Shown piece by piece: positions 6,928 to 14,308 of a stretch of DNA of 32,895 nt. A program made the position numbers and the translations under genes. The notes under the pieces are model-generated. The model was not told where the DNA came from. It worked only from the letters and a program-made list of their open reading frames with translations, and searched no databases. Source of the stretch: Bacteroidota bacterium (lineage in GTDB: Bacteria; Bacteroidota; Bacteroidia; Bacteroidales; JADFUO01); assembly GCA_030622635.1 (NCBI GenBank), contig JAUXFX010000014.1:1-32895 (forward strand). The letters run 5' to 3'. Each line of letters begins with the position of its first letter. Position 1 is the first letter of the stretch.

Positions 6928-8301
6928 TTATTCATTTTCAATTATTACCCAATGTCCTGTTTTATCTGAACCCACTCTCTTTATGATTTGTTTATCTTTT
7001 AACTTTTTTAAATTATTTTCTATTGATGTTGTACTAACTCCAATTAGTTTAGCCATTTCCGGTATTGTTACATCTGGATTATTCTGAATAGCATTAAAAA
7101 CATTCTGCTCATTTACACCCAACTTTACACCCAACTTTACACCCAACTTTACACCCAATTTGTTTCTTCGAAAAACAATCGTAAACATACCTTTGGTTTT
7201 AAATACAGGTTCCGGCAACCCGGCTTCACGAATATCTGTTTTTATCCGCCTGATTCCCGAGCCTACTTGTTCAACCATATCCATTCTTTGGAATAAACCA
7301 AAAACCAGGGGATTTCTGCTCGAACTTTTTGTTCCGAATTCTTCAGGTAAAATGGCACTTACTAAACCACCGGGATTGGTTATTTCTACCTGGTCATCAA
7401 ACAATTCAATCATCGTTCTGCCACCTTTGTCATAATAATCGCGATGAGACAGGGCATTGATAATGGATTCTTTAAGAGCGGTTTCAGGAATTTCCCATAC
7501 TTCTTTTCTGGGTCCGCTTCCTTCAATAATATATCGCACACTCAATTTAGTTTTCAGCCACCGCAAGGCATCGCGGTATTGTTGCATTAAGGGTCCTCCC
7601 CATACTTTATCGTCAATGATTTGGACTTTGTCGGTGCCTTCAAAAGCAACACAGCGGATTACGGCTTTTTCAAAATAGCTTTCAGGTTGTTTGCCGAAAA
7701 ACAATACACTACCGTTCTTAAAAACATTGACATCATCTAACAATTGCAAATTCCTGATGATTTGCCAATCTTCTGTAGCTGGAGAAAAGCCAGCAATTAT
7801 CCTAAATTCCTTAAAAAACTCTTTATCAAAATCACTCTCAAAAGAAAAGTTGTTGCAACTGCCCTCATCAAAATAGATACGACCCGATTGCTGAAAAAAA
7901 TCACGCATTTGCTCTACCGAAATTATTTTCTGTGAATTTGCCCCCTGTCTGACATAAATAGCTCCCGACAAAGTATATGGCTTTTGTAAGCCCGAAGGCA
8001 CTTCAATTACTCCAATTTGTTTTCCGCCCACTTCAACAAAATAAAAGGGACAATGCAAGTTTGGATTAATTTGATGAAGCGAATTTTGAATTGCCGACCG
8101 TTTTTTATTGTTGATTTCAATACCGCGAATCTCATTATTATCATCAACACCGAGAAGCACAACTCCTCCGGCAGCATTGGCAAAGGCACAAACTTCTTCG
8201 GTAAGCTCTTTTACCTTTGCAGGAACACGAACTTTGAACTCGGCATTGTAGCCTTCACCGGATTGCGCAATACTCTTTATGTCAGTTTCTGTTAGTTGCA
8301 T
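6928..8301 (-). CDS. AlbA_2 / HATPase-like regulator in type I RM operon
   Basis: The 457-residue protein has an AlbA_2 (Schlafen-type nucleic-acid-binding) domain at about 1-130 (EFK..., CAFANAAGGVVLLGVDD, IYVRQGANS). A HATPase_c_4-like domain at about 250-380 follows (LKESIINALSHRDY, VEITNPGGL, NPLVFGLFQRMDMVEQVGSG). Next come a (KLGV)4 linker coded by four 12-bp repeats and a C-terminal winged helix (TIPEMAKLIGVSTTSIENNL). The architecture is COG2865-like, usually described as predicted transcriptional regulators or RecG-related. It overlaps hsdS by 20 bp and precedes hsdR, so it is co-transcribed with the restriction enzyme. It may regulate the operon or sense nucleic acid; neither is shown. 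Domain calls are firm, the role is not. Confidence 0.88.
   Translation of the reverse strand: MQLTETDIKSIAQSGEGYNAEFKVRVPAKVKELTEEVCAFANAAGGVVLLGVDDNNEIRGIEINNKKRSAIQNSLHQINPNLHCPFYFVEVGGKQIGVIEVPSGLQKPYTLSGAIYVRQGANSQKIISVEQMRDFFQQSGRIYFDEGSCNNFSFESDFDKEFFKEFRIIAGFSPATEDWQIIRNLQLLDDVNVFKNGSVLFFGKQPESYFEKAVIRCVAFEGTDKVQIIDDKVWGGPLMQQYRDALRWLKTKLSVRYIIEGSGPRKEVWEIPETALKESIINALSHRDYYDKGGRTMIELFDDQVEITNPGGLVSAILPEEFGTKSSSRNPLVFGLFQRMDMVEQVGSGIRRIKTDIREAGLPEPVFKTKGMFTIVFRRNKLGVKLGVKLGVKLGVNEQNVFNAIQNNPDVTIPEMAKLIGVSTTSIENNLKKLKDKQIIKRVGSDKTGHWVIIENE
7112..7159 (-). repeat. Four 12-bp in-frame tandem repeats (KLGV)
   Basis: The unit TTTACACCCAAC (plus strand) occurs four times in a row; the last differs by one base. 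Each encodes KLGV in the AlbA_2 protein. Changes in copy number would alter linker length by four residues without breaking the frame. Confidence 0.95.
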
Positions 8302-9526
8302 ATTTTGCTTTACTTTCTGCTGCTAAATTTAATAAATTTTCCTCATTGCTCTGATATAAATTCAATTTTTCAACATTTATCATCCCCGTCATTAGCCGTG
8401 GCAATAATATATCTCGGGCTTCTTTTAGGTTTTGGTTTTGGATATGTAAATTTTCAATTTCTTTATCAATTGGAATAACTATGTGATTGAATTTTTGCAT
8501 AGTATTTTCATTACCTTCAATTAATTCAATTCTTAACATATCATTTTTAGTTACTGAATTAAATATAGCACCACCACCCATTAAATTATCTTCAAAAAAT
8601 ATTTGTTTTAATTGATTAAATAAAAACCCATTCCATCCATTTTTATGTCTAACTGATGCCAAGCCTCTTCCTAAAATAATTTTGTTGATGGCAATATTTA
8701 GTCTTCCTACAGGTGCTCTTACGCTAAATAAAACATCTCCTTTTTCTGCTACTCGATTACCATTTATACTCCACATTGTATTTGTCGGAAACCTTTCACC
8801 ATAATCTTTTACCCCCTGATGGAATGGTAATCCTTTTCGTTCTATATTATAAAATTCGGATTTTGGACTTTGTCCCATTGTTAGATTACAAGCATCCCCC
8901 AACTTCACCTTCCGCCACCCTTCCGGCAACCCAGTTTTCTCATCAATAGTCAATTTTACGCCATCAATTTTAAATCGCACAAACCACTCCTCATAAGTTT
9001 TTTGTGCCATCTCCTCCAACAGCTTAATGCGTTTTAGGTTGTTTTCTATCAGGTTGTCGTAGGCGGAGAGTATGGTGGCTATTTTTAATCTTATTTCCGA
9101 TTTTTCAGGTAAGAATAATTTTGTTTTTCTTAAATCGGGTCCACTTATTGCATCATAAACAGCTCCATATGAGCGAGCTAAAAATGCTTCACGATTTACC
9201 TTTATTGTGTAATAAATAAATCGTTGTTCATCTGTATTTTTTGCATTAATTGCTGCTAAACCTCTACCAATACAACATTTGACTTTAGTAATGTTTAATT
9301 CTCCAACAGGTGCACGAACAGTAAAAAGCACACTGTCTTTTTCAGCTTCTTTAGTTATTTTGTTTGTATATTGTCTAATTGTCGGAAATAATTCTCTAAA
9401 TTCTGTCTTTCCTTGAAAAAAAGGCAGTCCAGAACCTTTCTCATTATAATATTTGGAAGGTGGTGATTGCCCCATAATAACATCAGCAACTTCTTCTAAT
9501 CTATATTCTTTCCACCCTTCCATCAT
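8282..9526 (-). CDS. hsdS: Type I restriction enzyme specificity subunit
   Basis: The 414-residue HsdS has the usual layout. TRD1 is at about 1-145, the central conserved helix at about 150-185 (ILSAYDNLIENNLKRIKLLE and KTYEEWFVRFK), TRD2 at about 203-340, and a distal helix at about 345-385 (IDKEIENLHIQNQNLKEARD, then LLPRLMTGMI). HsdS sets the bipartite DNA target for HsdM and HsdR. The two TRDs resemble each other along their length (MGQSPPSKYYN and MGQSPKSEFYN; SVLFTVRAPVGELNI and DVLFSVRAPVGRLNI; IGRGLAAI and LGRGLASV). The start overlaps the rhuM stop as ATGA; a second ATG follows directly. The 3' end overlaps the AlbA_2 gene. Confidence 0.96.
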   Translation of the reverse strand: MMEGWKEYRLEEVADVIMGQSPPSKYYNEKGSGLPFFQGKTEFRELFPTIRQYTNKITKEAEKDSVLFTVRAPVGELNITKVKCCIGRGLAAINAKNTDEQRFIYYTIKVNREAFLARSYGAVYDAISGPDLRKTKLFLPEKSEIRLKIATILSAYDNLIENNLKRIKLLEEMAQKTYEEWFVRFKIDGVKLTIDEKTGLPEGWRKVKLGDACNLTMGQSPKSEFYNIERKGLPFHQGVKDYGERFPTNTMWSINGNRVAEKGDVLFSVRAPVGRLNIAINKIILGRGLASVRHKNGWNGFLFNQLKQIFFEDNLMGGGAIFNSVTKNDMLRIELIEGNENTMQKFNHIVIPIDKEIENLHIQNQNLKEARDILLPRLMTGMINVEKLNLYQSNEENLLNLAAESKAKYATNRN

Positions 9527-10191
9527 AATTCCACGCTTTGAATTTTGTTAATATTTCTATTTAAAATACTAATAATAAATCGCTTTACAATATTAGCTTC
9601 ATCGCTTTTGCTTGTGGCAATAAAGAGTGTTAAAGAAGCTAATTCTTCGTGGTCATAATCGTCAAGTAGTTCCAAACCTGTTGAAAAGATATTCAGTATT
9701 TCGTTTTCTTTGGTTTCGTTTCTTGCTTCAATGGCACGGCTAAGTATCTGTATTCCTGTTTTAAGATGTAGTACTTCTTGCTGTTTTTCGTGCAATCGCT
9801 TTTCGTTTATGGCATAACCTTTTACAAGGAAGTCTTTTAGGCGTTGTGTTGCCCATTGGCGGAATTGTGTTCCTCTTTTTGAATTAACTCGATAACCAAC
9901 TGATATAATAGCATCTAAATTATAAAATTTGATATTTCGTTTTACATTTCGTTTTACATTTCGTTTGCCCTCTTTTTGAACTACCGAGAAATACTCGGTA
10001 GTTGAGTTTTCGTCTAATTCACCTTCTTTGAAAATATTTTTAAAATGTAATCCTATGGTGTCGCTGTCTTTATCAAATAACTCTGCCATCTGTTTTTGAC
10101 TAAGCCAAACAGTTTGCTCATCAAATTTTACTTCAACAATAGTTTGGCTGTCTTTAGTTTGATATATTTCTATTTTGTTTTGTTCTTCCAT
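9523..10191 (-). CDS. RhuM-family protein embedded in type I RM operon
   Basis: The 222-residue protein matches the RhuM family ('virulence protein'): TIVEVKFDEQTVWLSQKQMA, FDKDSDTIGLHFKNIFKEGE, STTEYFSVVQKEG, FYNLDAIISVGYRVNSKRGT, FRQWATQRLKDFLVKGYAIN. The N-terminal helix-turn-helix-like part (about 25-60) suggests DNA binding. RhuM was named from a Salmonella pathogenicity island; its molecular function is unknown, and relatives are frequent inside type I RM loci. It starts inside the hsdM stop (TAATG) and ends in an ATGA overlap with hsdS, so translation is coupled. It carries three (KRNV/I) 12-bp repeats, and its last residues IQSVEL copy the end of HsdM (IQSVKL). Confidence 0.9.
   Translation of the reverse strand: MEEQNKIEIYQTKDSQTIVEVKFDEQTVWLSQKQMAELFDKDSDTIGLHFKNIFKEGELDENSTTEYFSVVQKEGKRNVKRNVKRNIKFYNLDAIISVGYRVNSKRGTQFRQWATQRLKDFLVKGYAINEKRLHEKQQEVLHLKTGIQILSRAIEARNETKENEILNIFSTGLELLDDYDHEELASLTLFIATSKSDEANIVKRFIISILNRNINKIQSVEL
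9928..9963 (-). repeat. Three 12-bp in-frame tandem repeats in rhuM
   Basis: TTTGATATTTCG followed by two copies of TTTTACATTTCG (plus strand) encode RNVK-RNVK-RNIK. The unit length equals that of the repeats in the AlbA_2 gene of the same operon. Confidence 0.9.
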
Positions 10192-12167
10192 TACAATTTT
10201 ACGCTCTGTATTTGATTCATTAAATCGTTGGCTTCGGTATTCAGTTCTGTCAGTTCGCTGTGTATCTCTTTCATTCGGGCTTTGTAGTCAAAATCTTCAT
10301 CAATTTGTATGCTGTAACCAACATATCGCCCGGGTGTAAGTGAATAGTCATTTTCTATTATTTCTTCAAAGTCAACTATTTTACAAAGTCCTTCAACATC
10401 CGCATATTTATTTTCGGGGAAATATTCTAAAAGTTTTTTCCAATCGCTTATCCTTTGTTTAATCTCTTTCAAATATTCGGCAATCTGCATTTGATATTCT
10501 TTTAAAGGTTTGTTGAGTTTGTTCAGCTTGTCTTTAAAAGGCTTCATTTTGGCGGTTACTGTTTTCTTATCTATTTTTTGAGACGAACGGCTGTTCGTCT
10601 GTACGAGTGCTGCAATTTCTTTTTCAAGTTCTTTGATAAAATCCAGTGCTTTTGGTGTAGGTTTTTCAAAAGCAGTTAGAATTTCTTCGGCATTTTCGGG
10701 ATTATCAAAGTTGCTAAAATTTACCGTTTCCGAAATAATTAAATCGTCAATTTTTAATTCGACAGATAATTGCTTTAATTCTTTTGCAAGGATTTTATAA
10801 TGGTCGTTCACCATTTCAAACTGTTCGTTTAAAGCATTTTTATGCGCTTTATCAGCTATTGTAACGGCTTCGGTATTTCCACGGTAAAGCTGAACAATAG
10901 TTGTCAGGTTTAATAATTGCCCTTCTGAAAAATCGTTGATAGTTGAGTTCACAACACGATAGGTATTTCGTGCATCAAGCATCAAAATCTTATTCTTGTT
11001 TGTCTGTGGTTTGCCTTTATCAAAAAACCATAAATGACAAGGCAAAGAACGGGTATAAAAGAAGTTGTTGCCCACCGAAACAATCACATCTACATTTTCG
11101 GTTTTAATAAGTTGTTGGCGTATCAGCTTTTCAGAATTACCTGCATCGGTAGCAGAACTTGCCATAACAAAACCGGTACGCCCTTTTTCGTTCAGATAAG
11201 AATTAAAATACTGTATCCACATATAATTGCCATTGTCGGCTTTTGGCACGCCAAAAGGTAAGCGAGGGTCTTCTTTTACATAATCTTTATTCTTGTCAAT
11301 TTTCTTTACATTAAAAGGCGGATTAGCCATTACAAAATCGCATTTGCCAATCAAATTATGCGGGTCGCTGTAAAAAGTATTGTCTTCTAAAATCTTCCCT
11401 TCAATTCCGTGTATAGCAAGGTTCATTTTTGCCAAACGAACATTGTTTGATTTAAGTTCAGTTCCGTAAACAGTTATAGCCTCGTTAACCTGTTTGTTGG
11501 TATGGTTTTTAACAAAATAGCCGGTTTGCACAAACATACCACCCGAACCGCAAGCCGGGTCGTGTATAATTCCGTGCTCGGGTTCAATAAAATTTACAAT
11601 GAGTTGAACCAATGAAGGCGGTGTGAAGAATTCGCCCCCTTCCTGAGCACCGGCACCACTCATTGAAAATTTCATTAGAAAAAATTCATAAATCCTGCCA
11701 AAAACATCACCGGAAATATTTTTTACAGCATCTTTATTAAAAACCCGAATAAGCGAACGCAATAAATCGGCATCAAATTCCTGGTAGTTTTTTGGCAGAA
11801 TTCCTTCAAGGTCTTTGTAATCAGCCTCAATCAATCGCATCGCATTATTTACGGCTTCTGCAATATCATTGCTTTCGGGCAAGTTTGCCAAATATTCGTA
11901 TTGCGATTCAGCTTGTAAATACATTGCACCCGCAGCCAGCAAATCGTTTTTTGACAGCTTTCTTTTTTTGCCTGTTCTTGGGTTTATTGGTAAATTATCC
12001 TCTATCTGGTTTTTAGCTTCTTCAAATCTGTTTTGTGCGTAACGCAAAAGGATTAAACCGAGAACAGGATCTTTATATTCGGCAGCCGTTAATTTTGAGT
12101 TGGCACGCAATTCATCTGCTGCTCCCCACAATTCCGTCTCTAATTTCTTTATTACTTCGTTTGTCAT
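10191..12167 (-). CDS. hsdM: Type I restriction enzyme modification subunit (N6-adenine methyltransferase)
   Basis: HsdM methylates adenine in the HsdS-chosen target using SAM and is needed for restriction as well. With the start at 12167 (MTNEVIKKLETELWGAADEL, about 658 residues) the protein has the HsdM N-terminal helical domain (to about 150), SAM-binding motif I DPACGSGG at about 203-210, catalytic motif IV NPPF at about 282-285, and a C-terminal coiled-coil-rich part. The ORF track starts at 12242, but those 25 residues are not family-like and a TATTTTTG -7 element lies at 12240-12247, which would put the transcript start downstream of that ATG. First gene of the operon; its TAA overlaps the rhuM ATG. 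Confidence 0.96.
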   Translation of the reverse strand: MTNEVIKKLETELWGAADELRANSKLTAAEYKDPVLGLILLRYAQNRFEEAKNQIEDNLPINPRTGKKRKLSKNDLLAAGAMYLQAESQYEYLANLPESNDIAEAVNNAMRLIEADYKDLEGILPKNYQEFDADLLRSLIRVFNKDAVKNISGDVFGRIYEFFLMKFSMSGAGAQEGGEFFTPPSLVQLIVNFIEPEHGIIHDPACGSGGMFVQTGYFVKNHTNKQVNEAITVYGTELKSNNVRLAKMNLAIHGIEGKILEDNTFYSDPHNLIGKCDFVMANPPFNVKKIDKNKDYVKEDPRLPFGVPKADNGNYMWIQYFNSYLNEKGRTGFVMASSATDAGNSEKLIRQQLIKTENVDVIVSVGNNFFYTRSLPCHLWFFDKGKPQTNKNKILMLDARNTYRVVNSTINDFSEGQLLNLTTIVQLYRGNTEAVTIADKAHKNALNEQFEMVNDHYKILAKELKQLSVELKIDDLIISETVNFSNFDNPENAEEILTAFEKPTPKALDFIKELEKEIAALVQTNSRSSQKIDKKTVTAKMKPFKDKLNKLNKPLKEYQMQIAEYLKEIKQRISDWKKLLEYFPENKYADVEGLCKIVDFEEIIENDYSLTPGRYVGYSIQIDEDFDYKARMKEIHSELTELNTEANDLMNQIQSVKL

Positions 12168-12239
12168 ATTATGTTTAAAGTGTTTTGATTTTATTATTTT
12201 GGTTTGCTTTATATAGATTTTATATTTCTGACGTTCAAG

Positions 12240-12247
12240 CAAAAATA
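12240..12247 (-). promoter_or_regulatory. Probable -7 element of the hsdM-rhuM-hsdS-albA-hsdR operon
   Basis: TATTTTTG on the minus strand fits TAnnTTTG, about 73 bases upstream of the preferred hsdM start. No clear -33 TTG at the right distance. Confidence 0.45.
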
Positions 12248-12470
12248 TTGAATTTGTTTGAATTTGTTTTTTGTCATTATAAACGACATATTTGAAGGTA
12301 CTCTTTACAAATTAGCGCCAGTTGGGGATTTCTTTGAGAAGCATGTCTTTAATAAAAGTTAAAGTTTAATTATTTGCTAAAGTATAAAATAATTATGAAA
12401 AGGAAGAAAAAAATGTACTAATATCCAAAATCATTTCAATGACACAAATTAAAGAAGATTTTTAACAGCA
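12248..12470. other. Intergenic stretch, nothing recognised
   Basis: AT-rich sequence between the restriction operon promoter and the group II intron remnant. I see no gene, tRNA fragment or third att copy. The right end of the island should lie here or be lost. Confidence 0.5.
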
Positions 12471-12473
12471 CAT

Positions 12474-12600
12474 AATCGAGGCGGCTGGTGGTCAAATGAC
12501 AGTGCGCCTCTCACACCACTCCCGAAAGTTTTCGGTATACGGGTCTCGTATACGGCGGTTCATCAGACAAAAGAAATTTCGAGTTGTGTCTCATTTGGCA
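12474..12600 (-). ncRNA. Decayed 3' end of a group II intron (domains V-VI)
   Basis: On the minus strand CTGATGAACCGCCGTATACG and GAGACCCGTATAC, then GTGGTGTGAGAGGCGCACTG and a terminal GC-rich hairpin ending CCGCCTCGATTAT, follow the order of domain V and VI in bacterial group II introns. Domain V normally closes with an ACGTACGGTGG-like strand. Here that strand is interrupted by CCGAAAACTTTCGGGA, a palindrome also found elsewhere in the window. No reverse transcriptase gene is present. Recognition is by eye, without a covariance model. Confidence 0.5.
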
Positions 12601-12654
12601 CTGACCGGTGAGATTTCTGAAATTGCTCTGAAAAAGAAAAATAACCTCTCTTTT

Positions 12655-13938
12655 TCAGTCTTTCAAACACCTTACAGAAAAGCCAACTGATTTTGGGAAA
12701 TTCATAAAAAATGCTTTTTCAAACAAATAATTCAAGGAAACATATTTAGCTTCAATCGCTCCATATCCTGTTGATGCCCAAAAATTTCCGCTGCTTCTTA
12801 TATCTTTAAAGGTTGAATCAATATAACGATAACCGCCTGGTAAGGCTGTAAAACCGCTCCAATTATTTGCACCCGTATTAGGAGGATTCCATAGAACTGT
12901 TCCTGTTTCTTTCATTTTGCCACCGGCTATATCAGAACCTCCTAAAAAGTTGGATAATGCTGTCCATTCATTAAAAGATGGAAGATGCCATCCATCGGGA
13001 CAAATACCTTGATTTCCTCCTGAATATGTGTATTGCATCATTTCGTCCCATTGATATAGCCCGCCGTATGTTGTACAAGTTGCAGGATTGTTGTCATAGC
13101 AATACTTTTCAATTGTATCATTATTAGTTTGATTAAAATCCCCATTTATCATTATTCCGACATTCAAATTTTCGTCTAACCAGCATTGATTTCCAATCAC
13201 TATTGTATGATAAACCTGACCTTCATAATTAACCGATGTTATATTATCGCATGGGTCAACAGGGTCTTCTGTTGCAAACGACCAAATATTACCCTCAGTT
13301 TCATTGCCTTTATTATCTTTTGCAACAATTTTCCAATAATAAATCACACCATTTTCCAATGTGACTGGGTTAAATATTTGTACGTTCGTATCCTGAACAA
13401 TAACAGGGGGTTCAATTGTTTTACCTAAATAAATATCAAAAAGTAAAGAATCACCTTCCGGATCGGTACAAAACCATGAAAGTGTCGTTTCAACAGGTAC
13501 GTTAACATCACCATTGGCAGGTGTAGGATCATATGGTGGACCCGGAGGTTTGTTACCTTGGGCAATTACAACAACTTCTCTTGAAGTAGTACCGGTCCAT
13601 CCGGAATTATCTTTCACTCTTAATTGGATATTGTAAGTTGCAGCAGAATCATATTTATGCGAAGCTATTTTTGTTGTTGTGTATTCTGTCCAGATATTAT
13701 TGTTTCGCCAATCCCAGCTTACTTGTAATTCTGACGGCGGGTCTTCGTTGTCAAAGCTTTCCGAAGCATCAACAATAAATATGGTTAATGTATCACCGGA
13801 TGTTGGACTTACAGTAAATGTTGCAGTTGGTGCATATTCATTTTCATCAATATCTTTCTGACAGCCAATAAATATAATTAAAAAAGCTACAAATAATACT
13901 ATCAGTACTATTGTACTTTTACTTTTAAATAAAACCAT
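12655..13938 (-). CDS. PKD/FISUMP-domain surface lipoprotein
   Basis: I start at 13938 (MVLFKSKSTIVLIVLFVAFL), giving 427 residues. A good promoter lies just upstream, and the 30 extra residues of the ORF track would begin before it. The signal peptide ends in a lipobox (IIFIGC, Cys26), so it is an exported lipoprotein. Then come a PKD-like domain (about 35-125, ATFTVSPTSGDT, FDNEDPP, YNIQLRVKDNSG), a fibronectin/Ig-like domain (about 130-225, PPYDPTPANGDVNVPVETTL), and a C-terminal FISUMP domain (about 230-427: IGNQCWLDENLNVG, YGGLYQWDEMMQY, GICPDGWHLPSFNEWTALSN, GFTALPGGYR, FWAST, SVRCLKD). FISUMP domains are abundant in Bacteroidota and Fibrobacter surface proteins; the function is unknown. 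Confidence 0.92.
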   Translation of the reverse strand: MVLFKSKSTIVLIVLFVAFLIIFIGCQKDIDENEYAPTATFTVSPTSGDTLTIFIVDASESFDNEDPPSELQVSWDWRNNNIWTEYTTTKIASHKYDSAATYNIQLRVKDNSGWTGTTSREVVVIAQGNKPPGPPYDPTPANGDVNVPVETTLSWFCTDPEGDSLLFDIYLGKTIEPPVIVQDTNVQIFNPVTLENGVIYYWKIVAKDNKGNETEGNIWSFATEDPVDPCDNITSVNYEGQVYHTIVIGNQCWLDENLNVGIMINGDFNQTNNDTIEKYCYDNNPATCTTYGGLYQWDEMMQYTYSGGNQGICPDGWHLPSFNEWTALSNFLGGSDIAGGKMKETGTVLWNPPNTGANNWSGFTALPGGYRYIDSTFKDIRSSGNFWASTGYGAIEAKYVSLNYLFEKAFFMNFPKSVGFSVRCLKD

Positions 13939-13959
13939 GATTTGAACACTTAAAACGCA

Positions 13960-13990
13960 CAAATATATTAATAAAAAATGATAAAAACAA
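13960..13990 (-). promoter_or_regulatory. Promoter of the FISUMP lipoprotein gene
   Basis: Minus strand: TTG at 13990-13988, 20-bp spacer, TATATTTG at 13967-13960. This matches the Bacteroidota consensus and supports the downstream start codon at 13938. Confidence 0.65.
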
Positions 13991-14006
13991 ATATTTGCTC
14001 TTAAAT

Positions 14007-14140
14007 AGTGCTTGCCAGAAAACGCCAATTTCTTCGTTATGCTCGTGCAGAAAACCAGTCATCCGTATGGACTCTTGATTTTTTGCACTTCGCATCCCGA
14101 TAATTATCGGGACGAACTTGACGATTTCTGACTAAGCACT
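14007..14140. repeat. Imperfect inverted-repeat element
   Basis: AGTGCTTGCCAGAAAACGCC at the left mirrors AGTGCTTAGTCAGAAATCGT read from the right on the other strand. The 18-bp palindrome TCCCGATAATTATCGGGA lies inside at 14095-14112. Probably a non-coding repeat of the genome. Confidence 0.5.
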
Positions 14141-14308
14141 CTAAAATATTGAGTTTTCTTGCAGACACTGAAGTTACCGCATATGATAAGTTTCGGGATT
14201 AATGATATTCAATAAAATGTTTTTTAAAATTACGTTTTATGATTCACGGATTAAATATCTGGTCGAAATTCGAAATTCGTAATCCGTAATCCGTAATTGC
14301 AGCAATTC

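Larger units (their letters stand above)
13939..14308. other. Intergenic region with a foldable repeat element
   Basis: Apart from the FISUMP gene promoter, it holds an imperfect inverted repeat (14007-14140) enclosing the palindrome TCCCGATAATTATCGGGA, and near 14262-14297 short repeats (CGAAATTCGAAATTCG, AATCCGTAATCCGTAAT). No coding potential seen. Confidence 0.6.

Noticed and set aside
12168-12242. N-terminal extension of HsdM in the ORF track
   Set aside because: The 25 residues are not family-like and the -7 element at 12240-12247 places transcription start after that ATG.
12496-12690. 64-residue plus-strand ORF
   Set aside because: It lies antisense across the group II intron remnant and the end of the FISUMP gene, with no family resemblance.
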